Counted from the stretch's first letter, positions 36,961-49,559 are shown. The stretch is 64,000 nucleotides of DNA from Erpobdella octoculata (GCA_963978895.1 OZ022238.1:46563210-46627209), one strand, 5' to 3'. Numbers and translations are program-made. The notes: a model not told the origin generated them from the letters alone.

Positions 36961-37619
36961 GGTATAACTAGAAGTAGCCCGTCAAAAATTACCGTTTTTG
37001 TGATTTTTATCGAACTATCAGATATTAAATAAAGAACGTTTTCTTCTCTACCATTATTATATGTGGATGCTCAGCAATATCAAAAAAATGTTCAATGCTT
37101 TGGATCGAACCAGGGTTAAGCCGTTTTAGACCATCGTACGTTTTACGAACACACTTATTTTTGGCGTTGCATAAAATTAAGTCGTAATTTTTTTTCTGTT
37201 AAAAGTTTTTTTTTATGTTAAGAAAGCTTCAATACACTGTATACAATTTTTTAAATAATTTTTTTATTCATATTAAGTAGTTTAATCTGGGTTAGAATAT
37301 GAGCATTTTCAAGGTTTTCGACCGATATAACTTTAAAAATTTATTATGCTAATTTCATGAGAGTTATCATAACAAAAGTTTGAAATATCGAAAGAAGATG
37401 TACTCAAAAGTAAACAGCAACGTTAATTAAATTTTATTGTGTTTACACTAACCCACAATCTGAACATGTATGAGTCATGCTCGTTCTACGATCGTTGGGC
37501 GTATAGAGTACTGTATGCGAACGAGTCGAAACTAGTTTATTCAGCTTATAGGTGTGCAGTGGTTGAATTGGTGATAGTGTTTTTTGCAAATTTCATTCTT
37601 CGAATGAAATGTTTGTAAA

Positions 37620-38290
37620 GTTTAAAAATGAAAGGCGTCAAACAGAACGTTTTTTCACGTTGAAAGAAGCTATGTAACTAATTCTTGATGATGATGATAG
37701 CATTGAGGTTGACATACTTGTCATTCTTCCGCCCGGCGCATCATAATACGTGACTGATGAATAAGCAAATGAGGAAGAAATGTTATTCTTTGTAATATCC
37801 GGGAAGGTAGAAGTTTATTATACTAATGATGGGATGGGATTAGACTGTGTCTGTTCTTTGGGTGAAGAAATGTAGGTCGCAAATACGGTCAGTTCAATGC
37901 CGCGGCAACCAAAACGCCAAAAACGATTGAAATGCACTTGGACCAAAAAGAGTCATTTGAATAGCCACTTTTAAAACAGTCTATATATAACGAGTTTGAA
38001 ACACCACAATGGTGCTTTGCTTGAAAAACCCCATATAGGCTGTTTAGGTTGTTTTATACCGATGAAATGAATTCATGCACGGTTGAAGAAACAAAACGAT
38101 AGGGAAGATTCAGCAAATGGCCATGGTCATGATCTGGAAAAGGCGAAAACAGTAGGTCGCTACAAGCTGGAAAATTATGGCAAAACACTGTACATGTGGG
38201 CCAAGTGCGGCAAACGACTTCATCGGAATTGTTTTGGTGCTTTCCGCACACTCATCCGGTTCTGAAACGACTATCATGAACTGCTTGACT
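37620..38290 (+). pseudogene. piggyBac-like transposase debris (tentative)
   Basis: Discontinuous plus-strand frames: FFTLKEAM-stop-LILDDDDS near 37660, and KCGKRLHRNCFGAF near 38220. An acidic N-terminal run and a Cys/His C-terminal motif occur in some piggyBac-derived proteins. At least five stops are present and the catalytic aspartates were not identified, so the family call is weak. Confidence 0.3.
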
Positions 38291-38638
38291 GATTTATTGA
38301 ATGCTAAATTTTTGGATTTTATTGAACTGTGTTACTGATAAAGTCAGAAATGTGTTTTTAGCTTTTTTGTTTACAGCCTAAAATTTATATTATAATTGTT
38401 TGCGTTGAGAACAAAAAAATTGACTTTTAAACATTTTGTCGTTTTCAGTAGTCTATACGACCATCGTTCGAAAAACGAGCATAGTGAATTTTCAAAGTTT
38501 TCTTTCAAATAAAAAATAATTAAAAATAAATCTGTTAAAACATAAGCAAGTAACTTAGAAATAACAAAAAAAATAATAGAAATCTAATTAATAAAGTTTT
38601 GGACCTAAACGGGTTGAATTTCATGCGTACCTTCGTAA

Positions 38639-38865
38639 CAAGGATATCTTGATATAACAACTGGATCCACAACCTACTCTAGTAGGCCTAATGTTTTATC
38701 GCTTCTTATATCATACCTATAAATAAATTGATGTAACAAACTACTAAAGCATAGTAGTTATAGCATACTTCTACAAATTTTGATGTAACTATAACGTAAT
38801 TGGCTGAACTGTCTAGGCCTACTAGAGTAGGTTGTGGATCCAGTTGTTATATCAAGATATCCTTG
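38639..38865. mobile_element. MITE with long perfect TIRs, 8-bp duplication
   Basis: A 227-bp element with about 48-bp near-perfect terminal inverted repeats that start CAAGGATATCTTGATATAAC. The flanks are an exact 8-bp duplication CTTCGTAA (38631-38638 and 38866-38873). CANNG ends plus 8 bp suggest hAT. A second, 3'-truncated copy is at 58997-59197. Confidence 0.88.
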
Positions 38866-38909
38866 CTTCGTAAGACAGTTTCAAATCTAGCGATTTTTTA
38901 TTTTAAACT

Positions 38910-39240
38910 TTAAATCCAGCATTATGTTTGATGCAATCGGATAAAACTCTTGCATAATAAGCCTAGGAAAAACGTTTTTGATCTTTACCTACTGACAGTG
39001 TACAACTTTTATTAAAACTTTTATTACATGCAATCGGATAACCTCTTGCATAAAAGCTTAGGAAAAACGTTTTGGATATTTGGAACTGATAGTGTGCAAT
39101 TGCGAAATAACTTTAATCACACGCCTGCGCGCACTAATTTTACCAATTGCTGACTGCTGCCCACCGCGGCCTCTGCGTTATGCAAAATTGCTAACATACA
39201 TACATACATACATAAATACATACAGACATAGGAAATTATG
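38910..39240 (+). repeat. Copy of Hsp70 gene A intron 6 sequence
   Basis: Closely resembles 15470-15760, including GCAATCGGATAA, CACGCCTGCGCGCACTAATTT and GCTAACATACATA. Together with 36975-37065 (like 15285-15360) it looks like a piece of the gene A intron, or a repeat resident in it, carried within the hAT element. It contains no exon. Confidence 0.75.
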
Positions 39241-39603
39241 TATGTAGATTGTCACAGTGCTTATGAGGAGGTAAAAGAAGCACATCATCAGAATTATCAA
39301 TATTATCTTGCTCACTTTCTATCAAATCTGATATACTTTCACCACTAGATCTTCATTATTTACATACATGTCATATACTGGCTCATCCACTTCAGTTTCA
39401 TGATCTATAGAGTTTTTTCAGCCACCAAAAAAGTAAAGTAGTTAAAAAAATAGTTAACTACTGTAGTTAATAACTATTTAAAAAAGTAGTTAATTACTAG
39501 TTGTTAACTAGTTTAACAAAAAGTAGTTATTAACTATTTCTTAACTACTGTAGAGTAGTTAATAACTAGTAGTTAACTATTTATAGTTAGTAACTACCCA
39601 TCA

Positions 39604-39638
<35 letters not shown>

Positions 39639-39644
<6 letters not shown>

Positions 39645-40866
39645 TGGGAATCGAACCGAACTCGAACCGAACTTTTCGAACTCGAACCCACATTTTAGGA
39701 TTTCGAACCGAACTCGAACGAACCCAAATTTTTATGCACCGAACTCGAACCGAACTCGAACCCAATGACGGTCGAACTCGAACCGAACTCAAACCCATTA
39801 ATGGTCGAACTCGAACCCATTAATGGTCAAACTCGAACCGAACTCGAACCCAGTTAAAACATCATCTGAACAAAATTAAAAAAAGCCAACCCAGAAAATT
39901 AAATGACAATATTGGGCCATGCTTTTTAATATCACTTATTTGATTATTTTTCTTTGCTTTTTTATCTATGAAAAAGAAAAAACGGACCAGCGTTATTTGT
40001 TTTGTTATTGTTTTCATTGTTATAAGCGGCGGCATTTCTATCCAATAATTTATAGTGGATTGTATCATTGTTTCTTCTCCATCGAAAAAACTTGATATAG
40101 CGAAAGTTAGAAGTGATTGTAAAAACTTTGATGAGCTGGTGTCTCAAAATCAGGCGCGATTAGTAGATGCGACATGGACAAAGAGTCCTATTTGGAATAG
40201 TTTCAAGTGTGTTTGTCTTTTGAAGATGGTAAAGATGAAATGATTAAATTTAAATTATGTCTATTAAACTATTATAACATTCAAAGTCATTACAGTTTGG
40301 GACTATAATTATAGTGTTATTTAAAATATTTTTATAAGTATGGTGCTATTTAAAATACTTTTGTTTTTTACATTTACTTTATTTGCATTCAACAGATTTT
40401 GAAAGAGCAACTAATATTTTTAAAATACAATTACAATTTCTGATTTCTGTACATATACACATATTAAATACTACTTTCGTCAACTAATCTAAATACTCAA
40501 TCGTGTGTGAGCTAATAAAATAAATTTTAAATGAATTGTAAAAATGTACCTATTATTTGTGTATTAAAAAATTGAACTAAACTCAATCAATAGTCATCAC
40601 ATTTCGAGCTAAACTCGAACAAACTTTAACTGGTCGATTACATTCGAACTCGAATAAAAGTCGAACCGAACTCGAACCCCACAGCAACCGAACCCAAACT
40701 GAACTCGAACGCCACAGCAACCGAACCCGAACCGAACTCGAACCCAAAAGGGACCGAACCCGAACCGAACTCGAACCCAAAGGGGACCGAACCCGAACCG
40801 AACCCGAACCCAAAAATGATCAACCGAACCGAACTCGAACTTCTAATTTTGGGTTCGATTCCCATC

Positions 40867-40870
<4 letters not shown>
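39639..40870. mobile_element. TIR element with TAGAAATGGGAATCG ends (hAT-like)
   Basis: Starts TAGAAATGGGAATCGAACC and ends with the inverse CGATTCCCATCTCTA. ATATATAT lies on both sides, in the resumed (TA)n tract. The arms are dense in CGAACTCGAACC-type units over about 200 bp on each side. A small frame in the centre may be a transposase remnant. Confidence 0.78.
40055..40243 (+). pseudogene. Possible BED-type transposase N-terminal remnant
   Basis: Encodes 62 residues including ATWTKSPIWNSFKCV, which resembles the SxVWxxF start of a BED zinc finger found in hAT transposases. The following Cys/His residues are not seen, so this is tentative. Confidence 0.3.
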
Positions 40871-40933
<63 letters not shown>

Positions 40934-40989
40934 CATACGTTTATATATATATATTTATACAAACATATATATATAACACCTCCCCCTCT

Positions 40990-43900
40990 TTATAGAAAAT
41001 CATATGGTTTCCTACTGGGGTCCAGTACTATCCGTTTTGGAGGGTTGCAATAACGTTTAGGTCAGGGGTGGGCAAACATTTTCTACGGAGGGCCACATTG
41101 AAAACTTTTTTGTTATCGCGGGCCGCATATATATTTTCTCTATTTTAATAAAAATTTACAAGTTTGAAAGTCTCATGTATTTCTCGTTTTATTTCACATT
41201 TAGAATATGAACTGAAACAAAAAAGTGAACAAAAATAAGATTTTATTATTAATAATCATTTCAAGAAAAGTTTATTGTTACTATCATAGTAATTATGAAG
41301 AACAAGGAATTGAATTTGCATACAATCTGACCAGAATACAATTATAATCAATGAGAAATATGTAACTGTTCACAGTTTTTGATAATATTCTTGAATTGTG
41401 GAACCAGTCCAATCTTCATTAAAAACACGACATTCGTCCTCAATTTTTCTTTTCTTGGCAGCACTCATGGTTAAATCAACGCTTATTCTATTCACTTTCA
41501 AATTACAATGTTTAAAACCTTTCAAAATTTAAACAAAACTAACTTTTGGTTAAGCGCGAACACAGTTGCGAATAGGGATGTTGTGAGTTTTATGTAAAAA
41601 CAACCAACAAAAAAAAACGTTAATATAATTTATTTAAATCGAAGCCGATAATCTAAATAACAATTTCAAAAATTTAGCGAAAATTCTAAACGGGCCGCAT
41701 AAAATACTTTGTCGGGCCGTAGTTTGCCCACTTCTGGTTTAGGTCTTGCCTCCGGTTCTTTTCCTGTTGGAATGTGTGACAATTCCTCCGGATTGGCTTC
41801 ATTATCTATATGGCTCGGAACATGGTCTCCTTGTCTATTATCTCCATCCTCATTCTCCGTAACCCAAGGGGTTGCGTTTATGTCTGGTTCCAACATCTCT
41901 TCCTCTTCTGGGAACACAATTCTTACCGGGGCTTTCTCTCCATCACTTTTATCTTGAAGGGGCACTGGCAGTTGAATGTCTCAAACATTTCTTTAAGTGC
42001 CCAATCTAAATTCCTTGGTTTTAATTGATTTGTATGCCTTTTTGTAATCCTTCTGTCAATCTCGACTTCGTAAACCGTTTTTCCAATTCTTTTTAAAATC
42101 TGGTATCCATCTGGGATGGTTTGGATTTTTATAATCTCTAGCGTACACCGCATCTTGTTTTTTAAAGACTCTCGGTCTTGCCCCATTCCTTTTGTCAAAC
42201 TGTCTCTTCATGCAGGACTTTTTTTCTGAATGCTTTTCGTTTTTTTTAGTACTTAGTTGTAAGTCTGTGTTCTAATTTGTCTCCCCAAAAAATTTTCTGC
42301 GGGAGATTTTTGATGTGGACTAGATGGGCATGGTGTAGATCTATAACACAACAAAAACTTTTGCACCAATTCCTCGGTAATTCCTTCACCTTTTAGCTTT
42401 TGTATGGTTCTTTTGAAAGTATCAACAAATCTTTCTGCTTGACCATTACTTTGTGGATGAAAAGGAGGTATTCGGATATGACTGATAAATGTTGACTGAC
42501 AAAATCTTTCAAATTTCATAGAAGTAAATTGTGTTCCGTTATCTGATACCAATGTCTTGGGAAATCCATACCGAGCAAACATTCTGTTCAGCTCGCGAAT
42601 TGTCGTTGTTGAGGTAGCGCACTCATTTGTATTATTTCTGGCCATTTTGAATATGCGTCCACAACAACCAGAAACTTTGAATTCTCCATTGATCCCGCAA
42701 AATCAATGTGAATTCTCTCCCAGGCCTGTGATGGTTCAGGCCATGGTGACAACGAGTTTTTTATAGGCATTTTAGCTGCTTTTTGACATGCATCACAGCT
42801 TTTCACCATACTTTCAATATCTCTATCGATTCCATGCCAATACACCGACTGTCTGGCCAGCATTTTCATTCTCGTAATTCCTGGATGACCCTGATGTAGC
42901 ATCCTCAATATACGCTGTTGCAGTTTTTTTGGAATTACTGCTCTTACATCCATAAATAGAACGCCATCATGTAAAGTCAAATCAGTTGCTTTACTTTGGA
43001 ATGCATTCCAGTTTGATCCAGGTTTAACTTTTGGCCAAAATCCTTTTTTAATGATATCACTTAACACTCTGTGTTCAGAGTCTTCTTCTGTCATAATTTG
43101 AATATCTTTCTTACTAACAGGTAATTGTCTCATCGTATCCTCTTGTATCATTGTGATGTCTTCGTTTACACCTGCTATTATCAAATCCTCATTTCCTGTT
43201 GTTTTTTGGAATCAATGAGTCTTGATAAGGCATCAGCTTGACCAAAATTTGCTGTTCGTCGATATTCGATCTCAAAATCATAAGCTAAAAGTATCAGTTC
43301 CCATCTCTGTAGTCTGTTTGCAGCGTGTGCAGATATTCCTTTTTTTGAACCAAATACTGACAAGAGAGGCTTGTGATCGGTCAAAAGCGAAAACCGCCTT
43401 CCATAAACAAATTTATGGAATTTTCTTACTGCAAAAACTAGGGCTAAAGCTTCTTTTTCTATTTGGCCGTAATTCTTTTCTGCTTGGGTCAGCGCACGCC
43501 TGCATGAGCGACTGCTTTTTCTGTTCCATTACGAAATCGGTGTGAAATCACTGCTCCAATTCCGTATTCACATGCATCAGCAGCTATTACGATGTCTCTT
43601 TTGGGATCATAATGCGTCAGCAATAAATTTGATTGTAACACCTTCTTAAGGCTTGTGAAAGATTCCTGGTGTACTCTTAACCATTCAAATTTCTCATTTT
43701 TTTCCAATTCATCTAGTGGGCCTCTCATTTGTCTCATCTTTGGTACAAAAACAGAATAGTAACTAACCATACCCAAAAACGATTTTAACTGTTTCCTGTC
43801 TTTTGGTGGGGGCATTTCTACAATTGCTGTTATCTTTTCTGGGTCTGGTTTTCGGCCTTCTTTGCTGATAATATGACCTAGAAATTTAATCTCTTTCTTG

Positions 43901-44910
43901 GCAAAAGAGCACTTGTCCATCTTGACTCTAAAACCAAAATCTGAAATCCGTTTGAATAGTTCAAGAACATTCATATTGTGTTCTTCCAATGTTGTGCCGG
44001 TCACAATTACATCGTCCAGGTAAGCCGCACAACCTTTTAACCCTGAAGTTAAATTATCCATTGTTTCCTGGAAAATACCTGGTGCACTTTTTACTCCAAA
44101 GGGAAGTCTCTGGTACTGATATAGACCTTTAGGAGTGTTGATCGTAACGAGCTCTTTTGACGATTCATCCATTTCCAACTGTAGATATGCATCAGCAAAA
44201 TCTACTTGAGTAAACCAAGCTCCTTGGTTTAATTTTGAAAAAATTTCATCCGGTGTTGGAAGTGGATGTTGGTGCATCTCAAGCGCGTCGTTAAGGCCTG
44301 TTTTAAAATCAGCACAGATGCGCACCGTTCCGCTTTTCTCTGGAACAACAACAATCGGTGCCGCCCAGTGACTGTATTCAACTCTTTTAAGAACTCCTAC
44401 ATTGACTAGTCTTTCAAGTTCCCTAATGGTTATTTCTTCGTAAGCAAAAGGTATTTTTCGTGGTCTGCAAAATTTTGGCTGAGACTCTGACTTAAGGAGC
44501 AATCTTGCCTTCTTTTTACTGCAATGGCCCAATTCTTCCTTGAAAACATTTGGAAACTCTGTTTGTAAACGAACAGCTAAACTGGTTTCTTCCTGCGAAG
44601 GCTTTTCTGCAACAGAACAACAGATTGCATCAAACGCTTTTATCATTGGTGGAAGTTGATCCATCCATTCAATTCCTAGAAGCTGTGTCGTATTTTTGGC
44701 CACAAAACAGCGTCCATTGCCTGTGAATCCTGCGCACAAAAATTTGGTTTGAAATTCACCTAGTACTTGAATTTCAGTACCGTTTGCAGCACCAATTTTT
44801 GTTGTTGCCTTATCTAGCCGTGGTGAACCAATCTTTACCCAAGTTTTTGTACTTATGATTGTGACATCGGCTCCGGGTCCAGTTGCATCCTAATTTCGAC
44901 ATCACCAAAT
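40990..44910 (-). pseudogene. Ty3/gypsy pol: protease, RT, RNase H, integrase (broken)
   Basis: Domains in order on the minus strand. Protease (44885 area, with a one-base deletion at the LDxGAD active site). Reverse transcriptase with LNQGAWFTQVDFADAYLQL and catalytic YLDDVIV (about 43950-44450). RNase H with IVIAADACEYGIGAV and LTDHKPL, split by a frameshift near 43495. Integrase with the HPGI...CDACQ zinc finger (about 42800-42930), IDFAGS, SDNGTQF and NGQAERF, split near 42600. A C-terminal tail follows, interrupted by the hAT element at 41063. At least four frameshifts make it non-functional. Confidence 0.9.
41063..41736. mobile_element. Non-autonomous hAT element inside gypsy pol
   Basis: Starts CAGGGGTGGGCAAACATTTT and ends GTTTGCCCACTTCTG, a widespread hAT terminus. 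An exact 8-bp duplication GTTTAGGT flanks it (41055-41062 and 41737-41744). Removing it brings the 3' end of pol back into a single frame that stops at 40990. Confidence 0.92.
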
Positions 44911-45128
44911 TTCACAGTGGTGTATCTTCTATTGGCTGCTATAACTGTTCGCTTGCTGGGAATTGTTTTGACTTGCCGTATTTCGTGTCGCCTATACGAC
45001 GGACTTGGACTTCTCCTTAAGCTTGGACTTCTCTTTCTACTGAAAAATCTTTTGGGACTTCTATCATCAGTTCTGCAGTTGGCAGCAAAATGTCCCGGTT
45101 TTCCACAGCGAAAACAAACATTTTTTGT

Positions 45129-45995
45129 TTACGGACGAACCCCTGATTTCTTGGCTGGAAGTTTTTTAAGAGATTTCTCTGAATAGTGATTAACCTTATT
45201 AACTAAGGTTTCTGAAATCATTATTTGTTCTGTATGTAACAGTTTTATCTTTTCACATTCTTCAATAAGTTCTTCCAGTGAGCACTCTTGTTCTACCCTG
45301 AGCAGTAATTTGTGCTTAATGTTTAAATATTTCGGATCCTTCAATCCCCATATAAAATGTAAGCACATACTGGCTTCTTTTGTAAAATTTTCCCATTGTG
45401 CTTCGTTGCACAGCCTGTTCACCCTTGTGCCGAATGCCCTGAAAGTCTCTGAGTCCCTTATTTGGACGTTTTCAAAATCAAACCGTCTTTGATGAATGCT
45501 TTTTTTATTGCCAAACAGTTTTTCTAACCAACCTTTTGTCTCTTCATAGTTTAGATTCTCGATTGTTCTCGGCAATATACTACCCTTAAGTAGTGTGTAT
45601 TCGTTTTGTTGAAGCTTCCCGTTCAGAGTTGCTCTTTTTTCTGAATCGCTCATTGATTCGCCTCCGACTGACTGAACAGCTTCTTCAAATCGCCCAATCC
45701 AATCAGTGAATGTAAGGCCTTGATCTGGATCGTAAACAAATTGCTCAATTCGTTTGTAGAGGTCTGGTCTTACTTTGACGGTTCTATTGTCCTGCATCAT
45801 TGAGATTAACTGAAGAAATTTTTTTTCAGTTTCTTCTTTTTCAATTCTCTTTTCTTCTTTTTCTCGAGCTCCCCTCTCAAGTTTCTCTTCTTTTTCAATT
45901 CTCTTTTCTTCTCTTTCTCGAGCTTCCCTCTCAAGTTTCTCTTCCATTAGAAACTTAAGCAATTGTGCTATGTTTGAATCTTGGTCCTTTGACAT
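45129..45995 (-). CDS. Ty3/gypsy gag
   Basis: Codes for about 289 residues starting MSKDQDSN at 45995, the first ATG after the LTR and primer-binding site. An early Glu/Lys/Arg-rich coiled coil contains a near-duplicated block (EKLEREAREREEKRIEKEE type, about residues 20-55). A capsid-like part follows with GRFEEAVQSVGG and LHFIWGLKDP. A stop at 45129 separates it from the zinc knuckle CFRCGKPGHFAANC at about 45070-45115, so the original gag was longer. It belongs to the Ty3/gypsy element and is probably not functional. Confidence 0.82.
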   Translation of the reverse strand: MSKDQDSNIAQLLKFLMEEKLEREAREREEKRIEKEEKLERGAREKEEKRIEKEETEKKFLQLISMMQDNRTVKVRPDLYKRIEQFVYDPDQGLTFTDWIGRFEEAVQSVGGESMSDSEKRATLNGKLQQNEYTLLKGSILPRTIENLNYEETKGWLEKLFGNKKSIHQRRFDFENVQIRDSETFRAFGTRVNRLCNEAQWENFTKEASMCLHFIWGLKDPKYLNIKHKLLLRVEQECSLEELIEECEKIKLLHTEQIMISETLVNKVNHYSEKSLKKLPAKKSGVRP

Positions 45996-46007
45996 CCTGG
46001 TCGCCAA

Positions 46008-46317
<310 letters not shown>

Positions 46318-46434
46318 TTTTAGGCAAGCTCGATTGAAAAAAGTGGCGCACTTGGCTGAATCGATTTTATTTTTAATTTTTTCCAATACTCTAAATCGGT
46401 TTAAAAATAATTTATTACCAAACACAAACTCCAT

Positions 46435-46495
46435 AATCTTATAGGCTTATAGATCTATTTCGGCAATTTTTTGCCATCATCAGAGCCGTTTAACT
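46435..46495 (-). ncRNA. Hammerhead-like core in Penelope 3' region (candidate)
   Basis: Minus strand reads CTGATGATGGC, an A/T loop, GCCGAAA. CTGATGA, a small stem II (GGC/GCC) and GAAA are the invariant parts of a hammerhead core, known from some Penelope-like elements. The third stem and the cleavage triplet are not obvious. Confidence 0.3.
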
Positions 46496-46662
46496 TTTTT
46501 AAAATAAAATGCAGTGACTAAATGGTAAAAGATACAACTAATTGAAAGGAATTAAAATACAATTAAAATAAAATTTAAATTCATTATATACAAATGTAAC
46601 AACATAAAAATATTTAAATTAAAATAATAATAATAATAACAGTAATAACTAAATAATTAAGA

Positions 46663-48440
46663 TCAGTTAGTAAAGCCTTTAACAACGGAATTACAGTCAA
46701 CTTCAAGGACGTGACTGGAAGAAGAATCACATACATTATCTATAACCTTTGAAACACAAACGTCTGGTACAAAACATTCATTCAACGGAGAAATACCTGA
46801 AGAAACATTGGCACTATTAACGTGCATATTTTTAACAGAAGTTGTAGATGAGTTAAAACATTTATTATTATTATTATTAGTTTTATTACTATTTAGAGAA
46901 CCAAAAAGTTTAAGAGTTAAATCAAAAGAATACCATTGTTTATTAATTAAAGGCTTACATTTATTAATAGCTAAAGCTTCTTTTAGTTTTAACTTATTGG
47001 GTTGATTTTCTTTCATTAGTATACTGGTGTTATCAATTAGAAATTTATGTGATGGTTTGATTGAATGTTGTGTTGACATATGTTGGTATATGGCACCACT
47101 TTGACAATGCATAGTCAATCTACGAGACAGAGTAGTTCTAGTATGACCAATGTAATTTTCCACCTGACCATGTGGAAACGGACACGAAAATTGGTACACT
47201 AGGCTGGTTTGTGCTACAGGGCTAGAAACATTATTTATACTATTTTTAATTAAAAGATTATGAGTTTTTCCATTGTTATAATAGATGTGTAACTTGAGTG
47301 TATTATCTTTATTTACAACCTTAATATTATCATACACAATGTTTTTCAACACTTTTTCATCTATTTTATAATTATTAGACATCTGATTAGCATAATATAA
47401 TGGAATTATACAAGAATTTGATGAGTTATTGGTATTAGGTTTTGAAACATGTTTTTTATCAGTAATACGTGACATAAATTTATTTATAGTTGCATCAACA
47501 ATAGAATTAGAATAATTATTATTTATCAAAAGTTGTTTCACTTGTAGAATTTCGTTGTGAAAATCAGACCATGTTTCGGAAAATTTATAGGCCCTATTAA
47601 TATAATTATTAATAACATTTAGTTTATATCTTTCAGGACAATCGCTATTATAATTAAGACAATTGTCTGTGTTTGTGGGTTTAGTATAGACCTGGCAAGA
47701 TAGTTTTGATACATTTCGAGTAACTAAAGTATCCAAAAAAAGGAATTTGATGTTTATTATTAGCAAGTTCATAAGTAAATTGTAGTTTAGAATTGAATTT
47801 TTTACAAATGCATCTCTCAGTTTAAATAGCTCTTCTAAGTTATCAACTGAAACAAATATATCGTCAACATAACGGCAATACAGAAAAGGTTTGGTGAGAT
47901 TTTCAAATACACGTGCTTCAAGATCACCCATATAAAAATTAGCGAAAGTCGGGCCCAACGGGGACCCCACAGCTACACCGTCAATTTGTACATATAAGTC
48001 TCCATTAGGTGATAAAAAAGGAGATTGCGTTGTACATATATAAAGTAATTCTTTCAAGACTTCAGGGCTGATTTGAGGAGGTTGAATACTAGGATGTGAA
48101 TAAACACACTTACAAATTATATTTATAGTGTCTATAACAGGTACGTTGGTAAACAAACTTTCAACATCTAAAGACGCAATTATATTAGAACTTCCATTAC
48201 TATGAATAAGATCAACAAAATCATAAGAAGATTTAAGACTATATTGAGAAGGACAATAAGGAGAAATAATTTTATTAATTTCTTTAGCAACATTATAAGT
48301 AACAGCAGGACATTGTGAAATAATAGGTCTTAATGAGTTATCTTTCTTATGTATTTTAACATTACCATAAATATAACCAGGTTTATAGTCACCTATTATT
48401 TTAGAAAAAATTGTTATCTTCTCTTTAATAAGAGTCGCAA
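46663..48440 (-). CDS. Penelope-like RT with GIY-YIG endonuclease (N-terminus missing)
   Basis: An open frame runs from 48440 to a stop at 46663, about 590 residues with no internal stop. RT motifs: IYGNVKIHKKDNSLRPIIS, SLDVESLFTNVP, GVAVGSPLGPTFANFYM and the catalytic YVDDIFV. The C-terminal GIY-YIG-type nuclease shows VYQFSCPF and YIGHTRTTLSRRL with a following His. This arrangement is specific to Penelope-like elements. The element copies itself by target-primed reverse transcription. Truncated upstream, so probably inactive, but recent, since the remaining frame is intact. Confidence 0.88.
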
Positions 48441-48475
48441 TGATCTTAATTAGTTATATATATATATATATATAT

Positions 48476-48868
48476 GTTGAAGGTTTTTAATATTATTATT
48501 ACTTCATGTTTTATTTCAATCTGTGTTTTATATCACATTTTTCAAAGCCACGGGTCAATATTTATTAACATGCCACATGTAGCGTTATATGCTTTCTGTA
48601 GACATGACACTTAAAAACTAAGAACAACTCAAAAACTAAGACTAGCGATTTTTCGAAAAGCAGCTGTTGAACAGTGTGTGATAAATCTATTGTAAGCATT
48701 TATAATCTTACAAGTATTTAAAATAAATATAACCTTTTGAGATATATGAGCGGTTTTTAACATTATTGCAGCGTTAACTAATGAATTCTTTTTTTTTCAG
48801 CTTTAGTCAATCAAAATAATCCTTTGCAGAAGATCACACTTGCAGAGTAGAACCAATACATTAAAGAA
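48476..48868. other. Spacer, no gene seen
   Basis: AT-rich sequence between the Penelope-like element and a Helitron-like fragment. No partner for the lost gypsy LTR end was found here. Confidence 0.4.
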
Positions 48869-49135
48869 ATTTAATAGAGGAACAGAAAAGCGACTGTGAG
48901 TGAAAAGAGCGAGCAGGAAGAGGAGAGCAAGCTGGAGCGGTAAAGCGTAAAAGCAACTGGGAGCGGGAAAAGTAAAAGAGACCGGGGCCGGGAAAGCGAC
49001 CATGAGCAGAAATGCGACCAGGAGTGAGAAAGCGACCTGGAACGGGAAAGCAAGCGGTTAAGGAAACGGGAGCCAGAGAGAAAAACGAAAAAAAAACCTT
49101 TAAAATCCCCGGGCAACGCCGGGTAACCCAGCTAG
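48869..49135 (+). mobile_element. Helitron-like 3' fragment with minisatellite
   Basis: Minisatellite units at about 48880-49075, then CCCCGGGCAACGCCGGG (hairpin), TAACCCAG and CTAG before T at 49136. Same family as the elements ending at 18780, 23750 and 24774. Confidence 0.65.
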
Positions 49136-49149
49136 TTTGTTTATAAAAA

Positions 49150-49559
49150 AAAGGGCAGTTCGAGCCTAAATAACAAGCCAGGCCTGAAATTTTATGTCTA
49201 TGAAATAAGCCGGACCGGGTCTAAAAAAATCCGTGTAGGGCACTATGGATTAGAATGCTGCACGGACCGGGCCAGGCCGTGATTTTAGGGTCTTCAGAAT
49301 GGATGGGCCAAACCTGAAGTCAAGGTGGGACGGGCCGAGATTTTTCGCCAAGTATATAGAAATTGTAGGCTTGTTAAAACGGGCCAGCGCCAAATTAGAT
49401 AGGCCGTGCCGGGCCTGAAATTTTGGCTTATGAAGAGGGCCCGGCCAAGTTGTCGACGGACCGGACCGAGTCGGGCCGTAAAAAATCTCTCCGTGCACTA
49501 CATTACTGTGGATGCGTATTCTCTTTTTCAAGCGAGTGGAGCCGCGACGGGAATGCTAG
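49150..49559 (+). mobile_element. Helitron 3' end (26713 family)
   Basis: Contains CGGGCCAGGCCGTGATTTT and ends GAGCCGCGACGGGAATGCTAG before T, as in the complete element at 26713-27542. Its 5' end is missing. Confidence 0.7.

Larger units (their letters stand above)
36152..39606. mobile_element. hAT transposon, decayed, with internal insertions
   Basis: Ends CAGTGATGGGTTTTAACTAC and the inverse, with subterminal arrays of AGTAGTTAACTA. ATATATAT flanks both sides, but this is uninformative because the target is (TA)n. It carries a minus-strand transposase remnant at 36340-36960. It also contains two blocks similar to an Hsp70 gene A intron (36975-37065 and 38910-39200), a piggyBac-like remnant and a MITE. 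Confidence 0.82.

Noticed and set aside
41709..42028. Plus-strand frames over the gypsy pol tail
   Set aside because: Antisense shadows of the minus-strand retrotransposon coding sequence.
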